Below the pieces are notes generated by a model. That model was not told where the DNA came from. It did not search any database and saw nothing but the letters and a program-made list of their open reading frames with translations. A stretch of 34,200 nucleotides of DNA from Pseudomonadales bacterium (lineage in GTDB: Bacteria > Pseudomonadota > Gammaproteobacteria > Pseudomonadales > Azotimanducaceae): the NCBI GenBank assembly GCA_028283025.1, contig JAPYNO010000088.1:1-34200 (forward strand), written 5' to 3'. The translations under genes and the position numbers were made by a program. Of this stretch, positions 16,037 through 24,991 are shown piece after piece; positions within the stretch are counted from its first letter, which is position 1; each line of letters starts with the position of its first letter.

Positions 16037-17050
16037 ATGAATCAACTTTTTGCGTGCGGCATTGGACTGCTGCGGAGGGACGACCTTGGGACGCTCGATG
16101 TCTGGTTCGCGCACCTCGCCTGTCAAGGCGCCGAGCCGGCACTCGAAGAGGTGTTGGCAGCGCGCAGGGATTCGATCGTCACACCGGTCTCGCCTGCGTT
16201 CGGCAACGAGATCAAGGCTGCGCTCGGCGCACGCGCCAGTGTCTTGGCGCCATTGCTAGAAGCAGAGGGTTCGGCCTCGCCAGTCGCTGTCACACTGACC
16301 GAAGACGCTCCGATCGAACATATCGAAACCGCCTACCTCAAGCTGCACCTCATCTCAGCGCGCCTGAAAAAACCCAACACGATGAACCTTGACGGACTGT
16401 TCGGCGTGCTTCCAACGCTCGCTTGGAGCAATCTCGGCCCGTTGAGGCCGCAAGACGTACCTGCGGCGCACATGCGTGAACGGCTGCAAGGACGCAGCCT
16501 GCAGGTGCGCCTCGTCGACAAGATCCCACCCTTAACTGACTATCTGGTGCCGACAGGCGTGCGCATCGGCGATGCCTCGCGCATCCGCCTTGGCGCTTAT
16601 CTCGGCGAAGGCACTACGGTCATGCACGAAGGCTTTGTGAACTTCAACGCAGGCGCACTCGGTCCCGGCATGATTGAAGGACGCATCAGCCAAGGCGTGG
16701 TCGTCGGCGCACATTCTGATCTCGGCGGCAGCGCGAGCATCATGGGCACGCTTTCCGGCGGCGGCACGGTGCGCGTTTCGATCGGTGACGAATGTCTCAT
16801 TGGCGCCAACGCCGGCACTGGTATTTCGCTCGGCAACCGCTGCACCATCGAAGCGGGACTCTATATCACCGCAAGCACGCCGGTGTCTGTCTTCAATGCC
16901 GACGGCACGCGCATCGGCGAAGTCAAAGCACGCGAACTCATCGGACGCGATGACATGCTGTTCATCAGGAACGGTCTCACCGGCGGCGTCGAATGCCGAA
17001 CCAACCGTGCCAAGGTCGAACTCAACGAGGCGCTGCACGCGCACAACTGA
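16037..17050 (+). CDS. dapD: 2,3,4,5-tetrahydropyridine-2,6-dicarboxylate N-succinyltransferase
   Basis: A 337-residue enzyme of the succinylase branch of lysine and diaminopimelate synthesis. It transfers succinyl from succinyl-CoA to tetrahydrodipicolinate. Its length and its C-terminus LNEALHAHN match the long Pseudomonas-type DapD, not the ~274-residue enterobacterial form. The N-terminal alpha/beta domain (1-~150) is followed by TDYLVPTGVRIGDASRIRLGAYLGEGTTVMHEGFVNFNAG and the left-handed beta-helix hexapeptide repeats (about 175-290), with the MGTLSGGG and CLIGANAGTGI loops. I chose the ATG at 16037 (MNQLFACGIGLL) because it aligns with family N-termini. An in-frame start at 15890 would add 49 unlikely residues overlapping Uma2. 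dapE follows after ten bases. Confidence 0.94.
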   Translation: MNQLFACGIGLLRRDDLGTLDVWFAHLACQGAEPALEEVLAARRDSIVTPVSPAFGNEIKAALGARASVLAPLLEAEGSASPVAVTLTEDAPIEHIETAYLKLHLISARLKKPNTMNLDGLFGVLPTLAWSNLGPLRPQDVPAAHMRERLQGRSLQVRLVDKIPPLTDYLVPTGVRIGDASRIRLGAYLGEGTTVMHEGFVNFNAGALGPGMIEGRISQGVVVGAHSDLGGSASIMGTLSGGGTVRVSIGDECLIGANAGTGISLGNRCTIEAGLYITASTPVSVFNADGTRIGEVKARELIGRDDMLFIRNGLTGGVECRTNRAKVELNEALHAHN

Positions 17051-17060
17051 ACCGCTCCCC

Positions 17061-18182
17061 ATGCGCCAGCTCGAACTCGCCAAAGCGCTTATTGCACGAC
17101 CGTCAGTCACGCCGGATGATGCCGGCTGCCAGGACTTGATCGCCGAGACGCTGAGAGCACTTGGATTCGAGACGCGGAGACTTCCGTTCGGTTCGGTCTC
17201 AAACATATGGGCGAGGCTTGGCAACGAGCCGCCTTTGTTCACTTATGCAGGGCATACGGACGTGGTGCCGACCGGCCCATTGGACGCTTGGACGACTCCT
17301 CCTTTCGAGCCGAATATTCGGGACGGCTTTCTTTACGGGCGTGGCGCCGCTGATATGAAAGGCGGCATCGCCTGCATGTTGGCCGCCACCGAAGCGTTTG
17401 TCCGCCAAGGCAAGATGCGCGGTTCGCTCGCGTTTCTCATCACCAGTGACGAAGAGGGCGATGCTGTCAACGGCACGCGGCGCGTGATGGAGGTGCTCGC
17501 AGACGAAGATGCGCTTCCCGACTATTGCTTGGTTGGCGAGCCGTCCTCGCTTGAGCGCACCGGCGATACCATTCGCCATGGGCGGCGAGGGTCGATGAAC
17601 GCGCGCCTAATCATCGAAGGTATCCAAGGCCATGTCGCCTATCCGCATCTTGCCAAGAATCCCATTAGCATGGCAGGACATGTCATACAAGCACTCGCGC
17701 AGACGACATGGGACAAGCCGAGCGAGGATTTTCCTGCAACCAATTTTGCATTCTCGAACATTGCCGCTGGCACCGGCGCCATGAACGTGATCCCCGGCGA
17801 ACTCCTTGCGCACTTCAATTTTCGCTTTTCACCGGCTTCAACGCCAGAATCCTTGCAAGCCCGCGCCGAAGCAATCATTGCCGAAATCTGCGAGCACTAC
17901 GAAATCGAATGGCAAACGACCGCCCTACCCTTTTTGAACACGAGCGCGGAGTTTCAGAACAAGGTCGCGCAGGCTGTTCGCGAAGCCACCGGCACCACGC
18001 CTTGTTTCGATACCGGCGGCGGCACCTCGGATGCACGATTTGTCGCGGCGCACGGCTGCCCGGTCGTCGAGCTCGGGCCCTGCAACGAGACGATTCATCA
18101 AGTCAACGAGCGCGTCAGCCTTGACGATCTTGAAGCACTTGAGCGCATCTATCTGAAGATCCTAGAGTCAATACTCACATGA
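17061..18182 (+). CDS. dapE: Succinyl-diaminopimelate desuccinylase
   Basis: A 373-residue M20-family di-zinc hydrolase removing succinate from N-succinyl-LL-diaminopimelate, a later step of the pathway begun by DapD. Metal-site motifs are in order: YAGHTDVVPTG, GRGAADMKGGIACM, TSDEEGDAVNGTRR and GEPSS. DTGGGTSDARF and GPCNETIHQVNERV lie near the end, with NFRFSPASTPE in the dimerisation domain. The length is normal. The ATG at 17061 starts MRQLELAKALIARPSVTPDD, the standard opening; the frame is open far upstream but only as a shadow of dapD. Its stop overlaps the next gene by four bases (ATGA). Confidence 0.95.
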   Translation: MRQLELAKALIARPSVTPDDAGCQDLIAETLRALGFETRRLPFGSVSNIWARLGNEPPLFTYAGHTDVVPTGPLDAWTTPPFEPNIRDGFLYGRGAADMKGGIACMLAATEAFVRQGKMRGSLAFLITSDEEGDAVNGTRRVMEVLADEDALPDYCLVGEPSSLERTGDTIRHGRRGSMNARLIIEGIQGHVAYPHLAKNPISMAGHVIQALAQTTWDKPSEDFPATNFAFSNIAAGTGAMNVIPGELLAHFNFRFSPASTPESLQARAEAIIAEICEHYEIEWQTTALPFLNTSAEFQNKVAQAVREATGTTPCFDTGGGTSDARFVAAHGCPVVELGPCNETIHQVNERVSLDDLEALERIYLKILESILT

Positions 18183-18946
18183 CGCGGCGGGCCGTTCTTG
18201 GCTTTTCGCTGTTCGGCCTCGTGGTGTTCGCGCTTGCCTTGCTCACACGGCTTCCGGCGAGCATCGTCACGAACTTCCTGCATGAGTCAACAGCGTCAAC
18301 AACGGCCTCCGCGCTCAGGCTGACCATGCCGCAAGGGACGCTGTGGCGCGGCAGCGCGCAGGTCTCGGTCATGCAGACGGATTTCGGACGCCTTGCTTGG
18401 CAGGTATCGCCGACCTCGCTAGTGACACTCTCTCCGCAACTCGATTGGGCGCTTCAAGATTCAGGCTTGAGCGGCAAGGTGAAAAGCGAAGGCGACACGT
18501 TGAACGCAGACCTGTCCGGCTCGCTCGATCTCGCGCAACTCGCACCCATTCTTTCAAGATACGCCATTGCCGCCGAAGGACGAATAAGCTTCAAGGACTT
18601 GCGCATCGCGCAGTCAGGGAACATGATTCGATTGTCCGGTCAAGTTGATTGGACGGGTGGAAACGTTGACCTCGGCATCGGCGACTGGCAGGCACGGCAA
18701 GCATTGCCAGCATTGCGCGCCGAAGCAGCCGAAGCAGCCGAAGCAATTGATGCTTCACGCCTGCGCGTCACGCTGTTGGACGAGGCGACCAATACCCGCC
18801 TACCCGCGGGCGAAATCGAACTCATGGAGGATGGCTGGGTCAAGCTTGGCGTGACCGGACACCTTGCCAAATATTTCAATGAATCATTTAGCGATGCGCG
18901 CGACCCTTCGGAGATCGTACTGTCGGTGGAGGAACGGTTGTTGTAA
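18179..18946 (+). CDS. gspN: Type II secretion system protein N (GspN-like)
   Basis: A 255-residue protein with one N-terminal membrane helix (about 6-23, AVLGFSLFGLVVFALALL) and a mostly beta periplasmic part: GTLWRGSAQVS, LAWQVSPTSLVTLSPQLDW and EGRISFKDLRIA. These resemble GspN of the type II secretion machinery, an inner-membrane component found in only some systems. No other gsp gene is in the window. It is coupled to dapE by an ATGA overlap. A microrepeat lies inside the gene (18719-18745). Confidence 0.8.
   Translation: MTRRAVLGFSLFGLVVFALALLTRLPASIVTNFLHESTASTTASALRLTMPQGTLWRGSAQVSVMQTDFGRLAWQVSPTSLVTLSPQLDWALQDSGLSGKVKSEGDTLNADLSGSLDLAQLAPILSRYAIAAEGRISFKDLRIAQSGNMIRLSGQVDWTGGNVDLGIGDWQARQALPALRAEAAEAAEAIDASRLRVTLLDEATNTRLPAGEIELMEDGWVKLGVTGHLAKYFNESFSDARDPSEIVLSVEERLL
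18719..18745 (+). repeat. Three tandem copies of a 9-base unit inside gspN
   Basis: GCCGAAGCA is repeated three times without a mismatch and encodes AEAAEAAEA in frame. Slippage would add or remove three residues (AEA) without breaking the frame. It probably sits in a surface loop or linker, given the Ala/Glu content. Confidence 0.85.
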
Positions 18947-18949
18947 GCA

Positions 18950-21900
18950 TCAGACCGAAAGCACCCGCCCGCTAGTCACCAGCACAACAAGCCCCCGCTT
19001 CGCGCCCGTGAGTTGAAGATAGGCGCGCACTTGCTCGCCATAATGCTTGAGCTGGCTTTGGCGCGGGTCAATGTCGGTCTTCCAGTCGATGACCACTTCC
19101 GGCGCGCCCGTCTCATCAAAGGCAATGGCATCGGCGATGCCCGCGAATGCGAGTTCACCATCCGCTTCCATCCGCGACCCGAAGACGCTGCATTCAGGAA
19201 CGAGGCGCGGCCTGAGCTCGGCAATCTGCGGCAGGGCAAGTCCGCGCTGCACGCAGTTCGCGAGTTCCTTGGGCGACAAGCCATCCGCAGCATCCTCACT
19301 CGCCGCCTTGCCGAGTTCGCCGATGAGCGCTTCGGCGCGCTTCGCCAAATCCGCATCGACCTCCTGGCACTCGCCGGTCAGAACCTCTTCAAAGAGTTTA
19401 TGGATCACCTGCCCGCGATGAAGGCCGCCTTGCACGTTGAGCACATCCCCGGCCACCGGGGACTCGCCGCTGTCATCGGAAAATACTTCGTCCTCGGCCT
19501 CGGTCGTGAGCGGCGTGGCAATGTCTTCATCACGGCTCGGGCTGCGCCAAACAACGCGCTGCCCGGCGTCCACAATGACCTGCGCCTCGCTTGCGAATAC
19601 CTCGCGCGTCTGCTCGTTCACCGTTTCCCCTGCAACCGTCGGCAGTTCCGTTGACAGTCCTTCAAGGTCAATTTCAGGCAGCGCCTCGATGTCAAGAGCG
19701 ACCACCTCAGACCACATATTTTGCTTGCGCTCGGTGATGATATTCGGCAGCACGAGCAGGTCCTGCGCGCGCGTCGTCGCCACATACCAGAGGCGCACTC
19801 GCTCGCGATTGAGTTCAAGTTGCTCCGTCGCCTTCGCTTCCTTGTAGCCAAGCGGAGTCGCACCGAACGCCGGGCAATAGAAGCATCCGTGAGCGCGGTC
19901 CAAGAAGTAGCGCTCGCCTGCTCGCACTTGCGTCATGGTGTTGACCGGCACTACAACGCGCCATTCAAGACCCTTCGCCGCGTGCATAGTAAATAGCGCG
20001 ACCGATTCCTCCTGCGCGTCTGGCCGTCCTTCCGAAGTACGCTGCTCGTCGTGCCAAGCGGCGGTCATGGCTTCGGCAAAGGCTTTCAGTCCGCGCACCG
20101 CATAGGCGCGACTCATGCCAAGATACAAGTCCACATTGGCGAGCACGCGCGTCGCTTGTCCCGCATGGCGGCGCATGAGGATTGGGCGCACGCACAAGAG
20201 ATCGATGGCTTGCGAGAGCAGATGATGGGGCGTCGTGCTGCCTGCCTTGCGGTAGAGGGAATTGAGCTTTGTGATGACATCGCGAGCGTAGGCGTTATCG
20301 ACCTGCTCGAGATCGATCGACAGCGATAGGCGCGGTAGGTCTTCTCCTTTGCTGCGCAGATTCGCGACAATATCAAGCAGCGCCTCTTCGCTGAGTCCGA
20401 TCAGCGGCCCGCGCAACAGCGCACCAAGCGCAAGGGTATCCCGACGATCGGCGAGCACGCGCGTGAGCGCCACCAAGTCTTGGATTTCCTGGCGTCGGTA
20501 GAGGCCTTTGCCAGCTTGCGTGGCGACCGGAATGGCAAATCGCTCCAAAGCTTCCTCATAGCGCCACAGATCAGTTCCAGAAGGTGCGAGCAGAGCAATG
20601 TCGCCCGGCTTGACTGTTCGCGACTCGGCATCGTCTCCGGCCAAGACCTCGCTGCCGATCAGACTCGCGCACAGCTGTGCTACCGCATCGGCCTCGGCTT
20701 GCCGCTGCCTCCGCACCGATACCCTGCCCTGCTCGTCCGGCTCGATGTTGACATCAAGGCGCACAAGACTCTGCGAAGTGGCCGAATCGCGAATCGCATC
20801 GAGCGGTGTGAACCCAGGCTGCCCTGCCTCAACGGACAAAGGCACCTCGAACTTCTCATTCACATAATCAAGGATGGGGCCGAGCGAGCGAAAATTGGTC
20901 GAGATGCTCAGCAAGGCATCCGAGTCCTCGGCAAGCAGGAGAGCTCGCGCCCGCACATAGGCGGCCACATCGGCGCCGCGAAATCGGTAGATCGCCTGCT
21001 TCGGGTCGCCAACGAGGAATAGCGCACCCGGACGAATACGAAACTGCGTCCAGTCATCGCACGGCGCGCCTGCAGGCGCATCCCCGCACAGCCGCCAGAA
21101 GATCTCCGTCTGCATGAGGTCGGTATCTTGGAACTCATCGACGAGCACATGCGTATAGCGTTGCCCAAGAGCTACGCGAATCTGCTCGTGCTCGCAGAGC
21201 AGTTTGCGAGCACTGTGAATAAGATCTTCGAAATCAAGCTGCGCCGTGCGCCGTTTGTGCTCGGTGTAGGCCTCAATCACCGGCCTCAGAGCGGCGATCG
21301 TCAAGCCAAGGAGCTGCGAGCAGGCGATGGCTTGCAACGCATCGAGCATCTCTAGGCACTTGTCGTAACTCTCCTCGGCTGTCTGAAAGCAGCGTCCACC
21401 CTCGGCCTTGGAGAGGCCCGCGCTTTGCGCCGCCTTCTCCCACTTGCCTTTCTTCTTGTAAGCGCGCGGCTTGCCGTCCCCTGTAAAGAGCTTCGAATTT
21501 CCGCGCACGGACATCATCTTGATCAGGCGCTCAATTTCGTCACTCGGATGTTCATCGCTTGCGATCTCACGAAGATCACTGACGATTTGCGCGGTTTCCG
21601 GCTCATCCACTTGGCACTCGCCCATGAATGCGGAGAACTTTGCAGCAGCACTCTTGAACTCGTCCCACTTGGCATCAAGTCCGGCAGCATCAAGTCCGGC
21701 AGATTGCTGCACGATGAGATCAGGATGCTGCCGCAGGCCACCCAATAGCATTTGAAATAGCTTCAGCGCTTCGATTTGGTCATGCCAGACAAGACCGGCA
21801 AGCGGCGTGTCTTCGTCGGTATCGAGCGCAGCCTTGAGCCATTCGGTCTGCGTCTCCAAAAAAGTCAAGTCCGCTTGACCGCGATCCATGATGCTCGCGC

Positions 21901-22309
21901 CGGGATCCAAATCCGCAGCCACTGGATACGGCTTGATTAGCTGCTGGCAAAAGCCGTGAATGGTCGAGCAGGTGATCTCATCGAAGCGCTCCAAGGCAGC
22001 TTTGATGTGCCCCTGCTCATTCGCGGCAAGGCCGTCCGGCAAAGCGACTGCGAGCTCCGCAGGCGTGCTGCCCTCAATCAGAGCATCCATGTAATTGCGC
22101 ACGCGAACCAAGAGTTCACTTGCGGCAAGCTCGGTGAACGTCACCGCCGCGATGTGCTTCGGCGTGATGCCAGAGGCAAGCAGCATGACGATTCGCCCGG
22201 CGAGCACAGCCGTCTTGCCTGAGCCGGCGCCCGCCTCGACCAGATAGGTGCGATCATGGGCGCGCATGGCGCAGCGGCGCGCTTCATTATCGGGCAGCGC
22301 AAGCGACAT
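18950..22309 (-). CDS. AddA-like UvrD-type helicase with C-terminal PD-(D/E)XK nuclease
   Basis: A 1119-residue protein of the AddA/RecB architecture, acting on double-strand DNA ends for recombination and repair. Helicase motifs: Walker A AGAGSGKT (26-33), VTFTELAASEL, VLVDEFQDTDLMQTEIFWRL, VGDPKQAIYRFRGAD, STNFRS, FTMHAAKGLEWRVVV and LWYVATTRAQDLLVLP. The nuclease motif VIDWKTDIDPRQSQLKHYGEQVRAYLQL lies near the C-terminus, with the catalytic Asp and Lys in place. I placed the start at the ATG at 22309, overlapping the upstream AddB-like stop by one base (TAATG), which indicates coupling; an in-frame start at 22378 lies inside that gene. A 15-base tandem repeat occurs within the gene. Its partner is most likely the product of the coupled upstream gene. 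Confidence 0.92.
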   Translation of the reverse strand: MSLALPDNEARRCAMRAHDRTYLVEAGAGSGKTAVLAGRIVMLLASGITPKHIAAVTFTELAASELLVRVRNYMDALIEGSTPAELAVALPDGLAANEQGHIKAALERFDEITCSTIHGFCQQLIKPYPVAADLDPGASIMDRGQADLTFLETQTEWLKAALDTDEDTPLAGLVWHDQIEALKLFQMLLGGLRQHPDLIVQQSAGLDAAGLDAKWDEFKSAAAKFSAFMGECQVDEPETAQIVSDLREIASDEHPSDEIERLIKMMSVRGNSKLFTGDGKPRAYKKKGKWEKAAQSAGLSKAEGGRCFQTAEESYDKCLEMLDALQAIACSQLLGLTIAALRPVIEAYTEHKRRTAQLDFEDLIHSARKLLCEHEQIRVALGQRYTHVLVDEFQDTDLMQTEIFWRLCGDAPAGAPCDDWTQFRIRPGALFLVGDPKQAIYRFRGADVAAYVRARALLLAEDSDALLSISTNFRSLGPILDYVNEKFEVPLSVEAGQPGFTPLDAIRDSATSQSLVRLDVNIEPDEQGRVSVRRQRQAEADAVAQLCASLIGSEVLAGDDAESRTVKPGDIALLAPSGTDLWRYEEALERFAIPVATQAGKGLYRRQEIQDLVALTRVLADRRDTLALGALLRGPLIGLSEEALLDIVANLRSKGEDLPRLSLSIDLEQVDNAYARDVITKLNSLYRKAGSTTPHHLLSQAIDLLCVRPILMRRHAGQATRVLANVDLYLGMSRAYAVRGLKAFAEAMTAAWHDEQRTSEGRPDAQEESVALFTMHAAKGLEWRVVVPVNTMTQVRAGERYFLDRAHGCFYCPAFGATPLGYKEAKATEQLELNRERVRLWYVATTRAQDLLVLPNIITERKQNMWSEVVALDIEALPEIDLEGLSTELPTVAGETVNEQTREVFASEAQVIVDAGQRVVWRSPSRDEDIATPLTTEAEDEVFSDDSGESPVAGDVLNVQGGLHRGQVIHKLFEEVLTGECQEVDADLAKRAEALIGELGKAASEDAADGLSPKELANCVQRGLALPQIAELRPRLVPECSVFGSRMEADGELAFAGIADAIAFDETGAPEVVIDWKTDIDPRQSQLKHYGEQVRAYLQLTGAKRGLVVLVTSGRVLSV
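21672..21701 (-). repeat. 15-base tandem repeat inside the AddA-like gene
   Basis: Two perfect copies of GCATCAAGTCCGGCA (plus-strand reading) lie end to end. On the coding strand they give the repeated residues AGLDA-AGLDA between helicase motifs. The unit is a multiple of three, so copy-number change keeps the frame. It looks like a recent duplication in a tolerant loop. Confidence 0.85.
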
Positions 22310-24954
22310 TACTCCGCCTCCCAGACTTCTGCGGCCGTGCCGATCTTTTCGTGCGCGAGGATGCGCTTGTTCTCGCAATAGATGTTGGCGGCGTTCGCAG
22401 GCAGTGCGAAGGCGAGATCGTCAAAGACATCGCCGGCATCGGCGCCGATCACACATGCGCCGCACTTGAGGCCTGTGCGCGCCGCTGCGAGAAACGACGA
22501 CAGCGCCTCAAGCACGAGGTCTGATTCGGGAAGCGCAAGATCCACATCATCGCGCAGGTAATGTAGTGACGCACGGATTTGCGCATCCGGGCCGAGCATA
22601 GCGCGCACAGCATAGGCATAGAGACAGCGCTGCAGTTCGCGTCCCTTGTCAAGCACGAACGGATGCCCATCGGCAGATTTGGGCACCTTGCCTGTTTTGT
22701 AGTCCCGCACCCAAGCCGATTTGCCATCGGCGCTTAAGGAGAGCCGGTCGATATATCCTTGGATGAAAAAGTCTGCGTGCGGAATTTGCACTGGCGCTTG
22801 CGCATCCCACGGCCACTCGCGTGTTGATTTGATTGCCGCACCGCCAAACGGCACTTCTGCGTGAGCAATCGCCCCATCCTCTCTGCGCAGCAGTCCGCGC
22901 ACACTCTGCGCACGCGCGTCCGTCAAGCTCCGTTGCCAAAGTCTCTCAGGCGGCACTGCGCGATACAGCCGCCAGTCTGCCGCAATCTCGTCCGAGGCTT
23001 GATCGACCGCCTGCCGCACATCCGCCTCACTGGCATTGGCAAGCCCTTGACCGCCTTCAAGCGCCACCAGCGCTTGCTCAAGTATCTCGTGTACCAATTC
23101 GCCCATGGTGATCGCATCGAGGGTCAAGGGTTCTTCGCTTGTCTTCGGCTCGCGCAGGCCCAAGCCGTAAGACCACACGAAGCCAATTGGATTGCGCAGC
23201 AGCAGGCGTAGCGAATGCGCCGACTGAGTGCGCTGCAAGATTGCTTCAATGACAGGATGATGGGCGCGGACAATGCCATCATGTTCGGTTAATTCTTCGC
23301 CATTGTTCCAATTGCGCCAGCACATAGCGGCCGTCTTCGCTTGCATCAGAGCCATGAACTCCGAACTTCTCGCGGCGAGGCGATCACTTTCGCTAAACGC
23401 ATGGGCTGGCGCCCGATGACGCCTGAGATACGTCGCGCGCGGGTGCCCTTGCAGGAGTGCGCTGCGACCAAGCAGTCGCCCTTCACCGTCTCGTCTTGCA
23501 TATGAGAGCACCACCGACGCTGCGCTCGTCGCAAGGATGGTTTCGAAGTCGCGGGTATCGGCAAGATTCACCGGCAGTGGATCGAGCTGCGAAGTCGGAA
23601 CGATATGATCAGAGAGCAGTCTGTCCTCAAAAGCGACATGCGGCCAGCGCTGTGAATTGAGGCCAAGTAGGTACACGTGCGACCTCGGTGCGGCACCGAG
23701 CGAACTCGCGGGCGTCCAGATGATTGAGTTGCCTGGTTCTAGACAATCGTCGGTGCGCAGCCGTTCAATGCTTAAATCCAACGATTCGGGCGGACCAAGC
23801 AAAAGCGCCCGCCGCCATATCAGACGCGGCTTGCCCGTCAGTAGGGCTTCGCCCGTGTCTCTTGCGAATGCCGCACCGCGATCAATCATCGCAACGATGT
23901 TCTGCAATTGCTCTCCATAGCAGAGCTGCTCGCGCGCAATCAGATTGCGCCAGCTTTGCAGTCTTTTCAGTGGCGCGCCTTCAGGGAACGCGCTGAACCA
24001 ATCCGATGGCAAGGACTCGAAGGGGCCGGGCGAATTGCCGAGCAGCCTCGCGAGCCTATGAATCCTTGTGCGCGACAGCCCGCGCAAAATCAGGTCAGCA
24101 AGCGCGGCGCAGGTCTGCCCATCGCGCGTCGCTGTCACCGGCACGCCATGCGCGAAGTGAACATCGATATTGGCGTCGTCCTGCAGCGCGAGAAGATGAT
24201 CGTCATACTCGTCACAGGCCGCCGCTACGATCGCAATGTCGCCAGGGCGCGCCGCGCCTCGGACGATGAGTTCTCGTGCCCAGCGCATGGCCTCAATCGC
24301 CTCGTGGTAAGCGGTGGCAGCGCTGACGCAGGTGACGCTTGGGCGTGCGCCCGGCGATGTCTTGATCTCAACACCTGTGCCATCGAGCCATTTGGGGACT
24401 CGGCGCGGGCCGGCGTGCCAAGTAAATTGTGTCTGCTCAGCGATCGACACAATGAGCGTCCGCCAGCAAGGCGCTAGCTCGGTAAAGCCTCTGATCTCAA
24501 CCTCGCCGAAGATGGCGCGAGCGTGCTGCACTTTTGCGAGCGCCCTGCTTGCAAGTTCACTATGGTTCAGCACATTAGGCGGCAGCTCGCAGAGCACCGC
24601 CTTCTGCAAAGAAGCAATGGCAGCGATGCGCGGATGTTCGCCTTGGCGGTGCTCAAGATCAATGCCCGCGAGCCACGCCTTGGACAAGGTGTCCGCAGCC
24701 GCACGCGCGAAGCCCGGCAAGGATTTGATGGCTTCGAGTTCTCCGATGTCTGTCTTCGCCAGCACCCTCAGGATGGCGGCGCGCAGCGTGTCCTTATCGA
24801 TGGCGCGCACAAAGCCGCCTGCGAGACGCGCCGCGGATTGCTCCATGGTGAGTATTTGCAGGTTCGTGGACGCCTCGCGCGCCGCTTGCAAGCGAAGCTC
24901 GCGCATGGCGAGACGGCCAAGCGTGATGATTGTTCGACGCTGCATCTGCGTCAT
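22309..24954 (-). CDS. AddB-like PD-(D/E)XK nuclease/inactive helicase subunit
   Basis: An 881-residue partner of the AddA-like protein. The N-terminal two thirds have the loose helicase-like organisation of AddB/RecC-type subunits, without a recognisable Walker A motif. The C-terminal part is a PD-(D/E)XK nuclease: MGELVHEILEQALVALEGG, DFFIQGYIDRLSLSADGKSAWVRDYKTGKVPK (DYK at ~751-753) and ELQRCLYAYAVRAML. A lone CxxC (KCGAC) follows, but the full four-cysteine pattern of classical AddB iron-sulphur clusters is not visible. The ATG at 24954 has GGTGA at suitable spacing. It starts 37 bases after the stop of the giant helicase fusion, so the three genes are probably one transcript. Confidence 0.85.
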   Translation of the reverse strand: MTQMQRRTIITLGRLAMRELRLQAAREASTNLQILTMEQSAARLAGGFVRAIDKDTLRAAILRVLAKTDIGELEAIKSLPGFARAAADTLSKAWLAGIDLEHRQGEHPRIAAIASLQKAVLCELPPNVLNHSELASRALAKVQHARAIFGEVEIRGFTELAPCWRTLIVSIAEQTQFTWHAGPRRVPKWLDGTGVEIKTSPGARPSVTCVSAATAYHEAIEAMRWARELIVRGAARPGDIAIVAAACDEYDDHLLALQDDANIDVHFAHGVPVTATRDGQTCAALADLILRGLSRTRIHRLARLLGNSPGPFESLPSDWFSAFPEGAPLKRLQSWRNLIAREQLCYGEQLQNIVAMIDRGAAFARDTGEALLTGKPRLIWRRALLLGPPESLDLSIERLRTDDCLEPGNSIIWTPASSLGAAPRSHVYLLGLNSQRWPHVAFEDRLLSDHIVPTSQLDPLPVNLADTRDFETILATSAASVVLSYARRDGEGRLLGRSALLQGHPRATYLRRHRAPAHAFSESDRLAARSSEFMALMQAKTAAMCWRNWNNGEELTEHDGIVRAHHPVIEAILQRTQSAHSLRLLLRNPIGFVWSYGLGLREPKTSEEPLTLDAITMGELVHEILEQALVALEGGQGLANASEADVRQAVDQASDEIAADWRLYRAVPPERLWQRSLTDARAQSVRGLLRREDGAIAHAEVPFGGAAIKSTREWPWDAQAPVQIPHADFFIQGYIDRLSLSADGKSAWVRDYKTGKVPKSADGHPFVLDKGRELQRCLYAYAVRAMLGPDAQIRASLHYLRDDVDLALPESDLVLEALSSFLAAARTGLKCGACVIGADAGDVFDDLAFALPANAANIYCENKRILAHEKIGTAAEVWEAE

Positions 24955-24991
24955 TTTTCACCGGCAAAGCGCTAGTGTAGCGCGTATGTGT

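Noticed and set aside
16532-17242. Open frame of 236 codons opposite dapD/dapE
   Set aside because: It overlaps the catalytic regions of two well-recognised genes and has the skewed composition of an antisense shadow.
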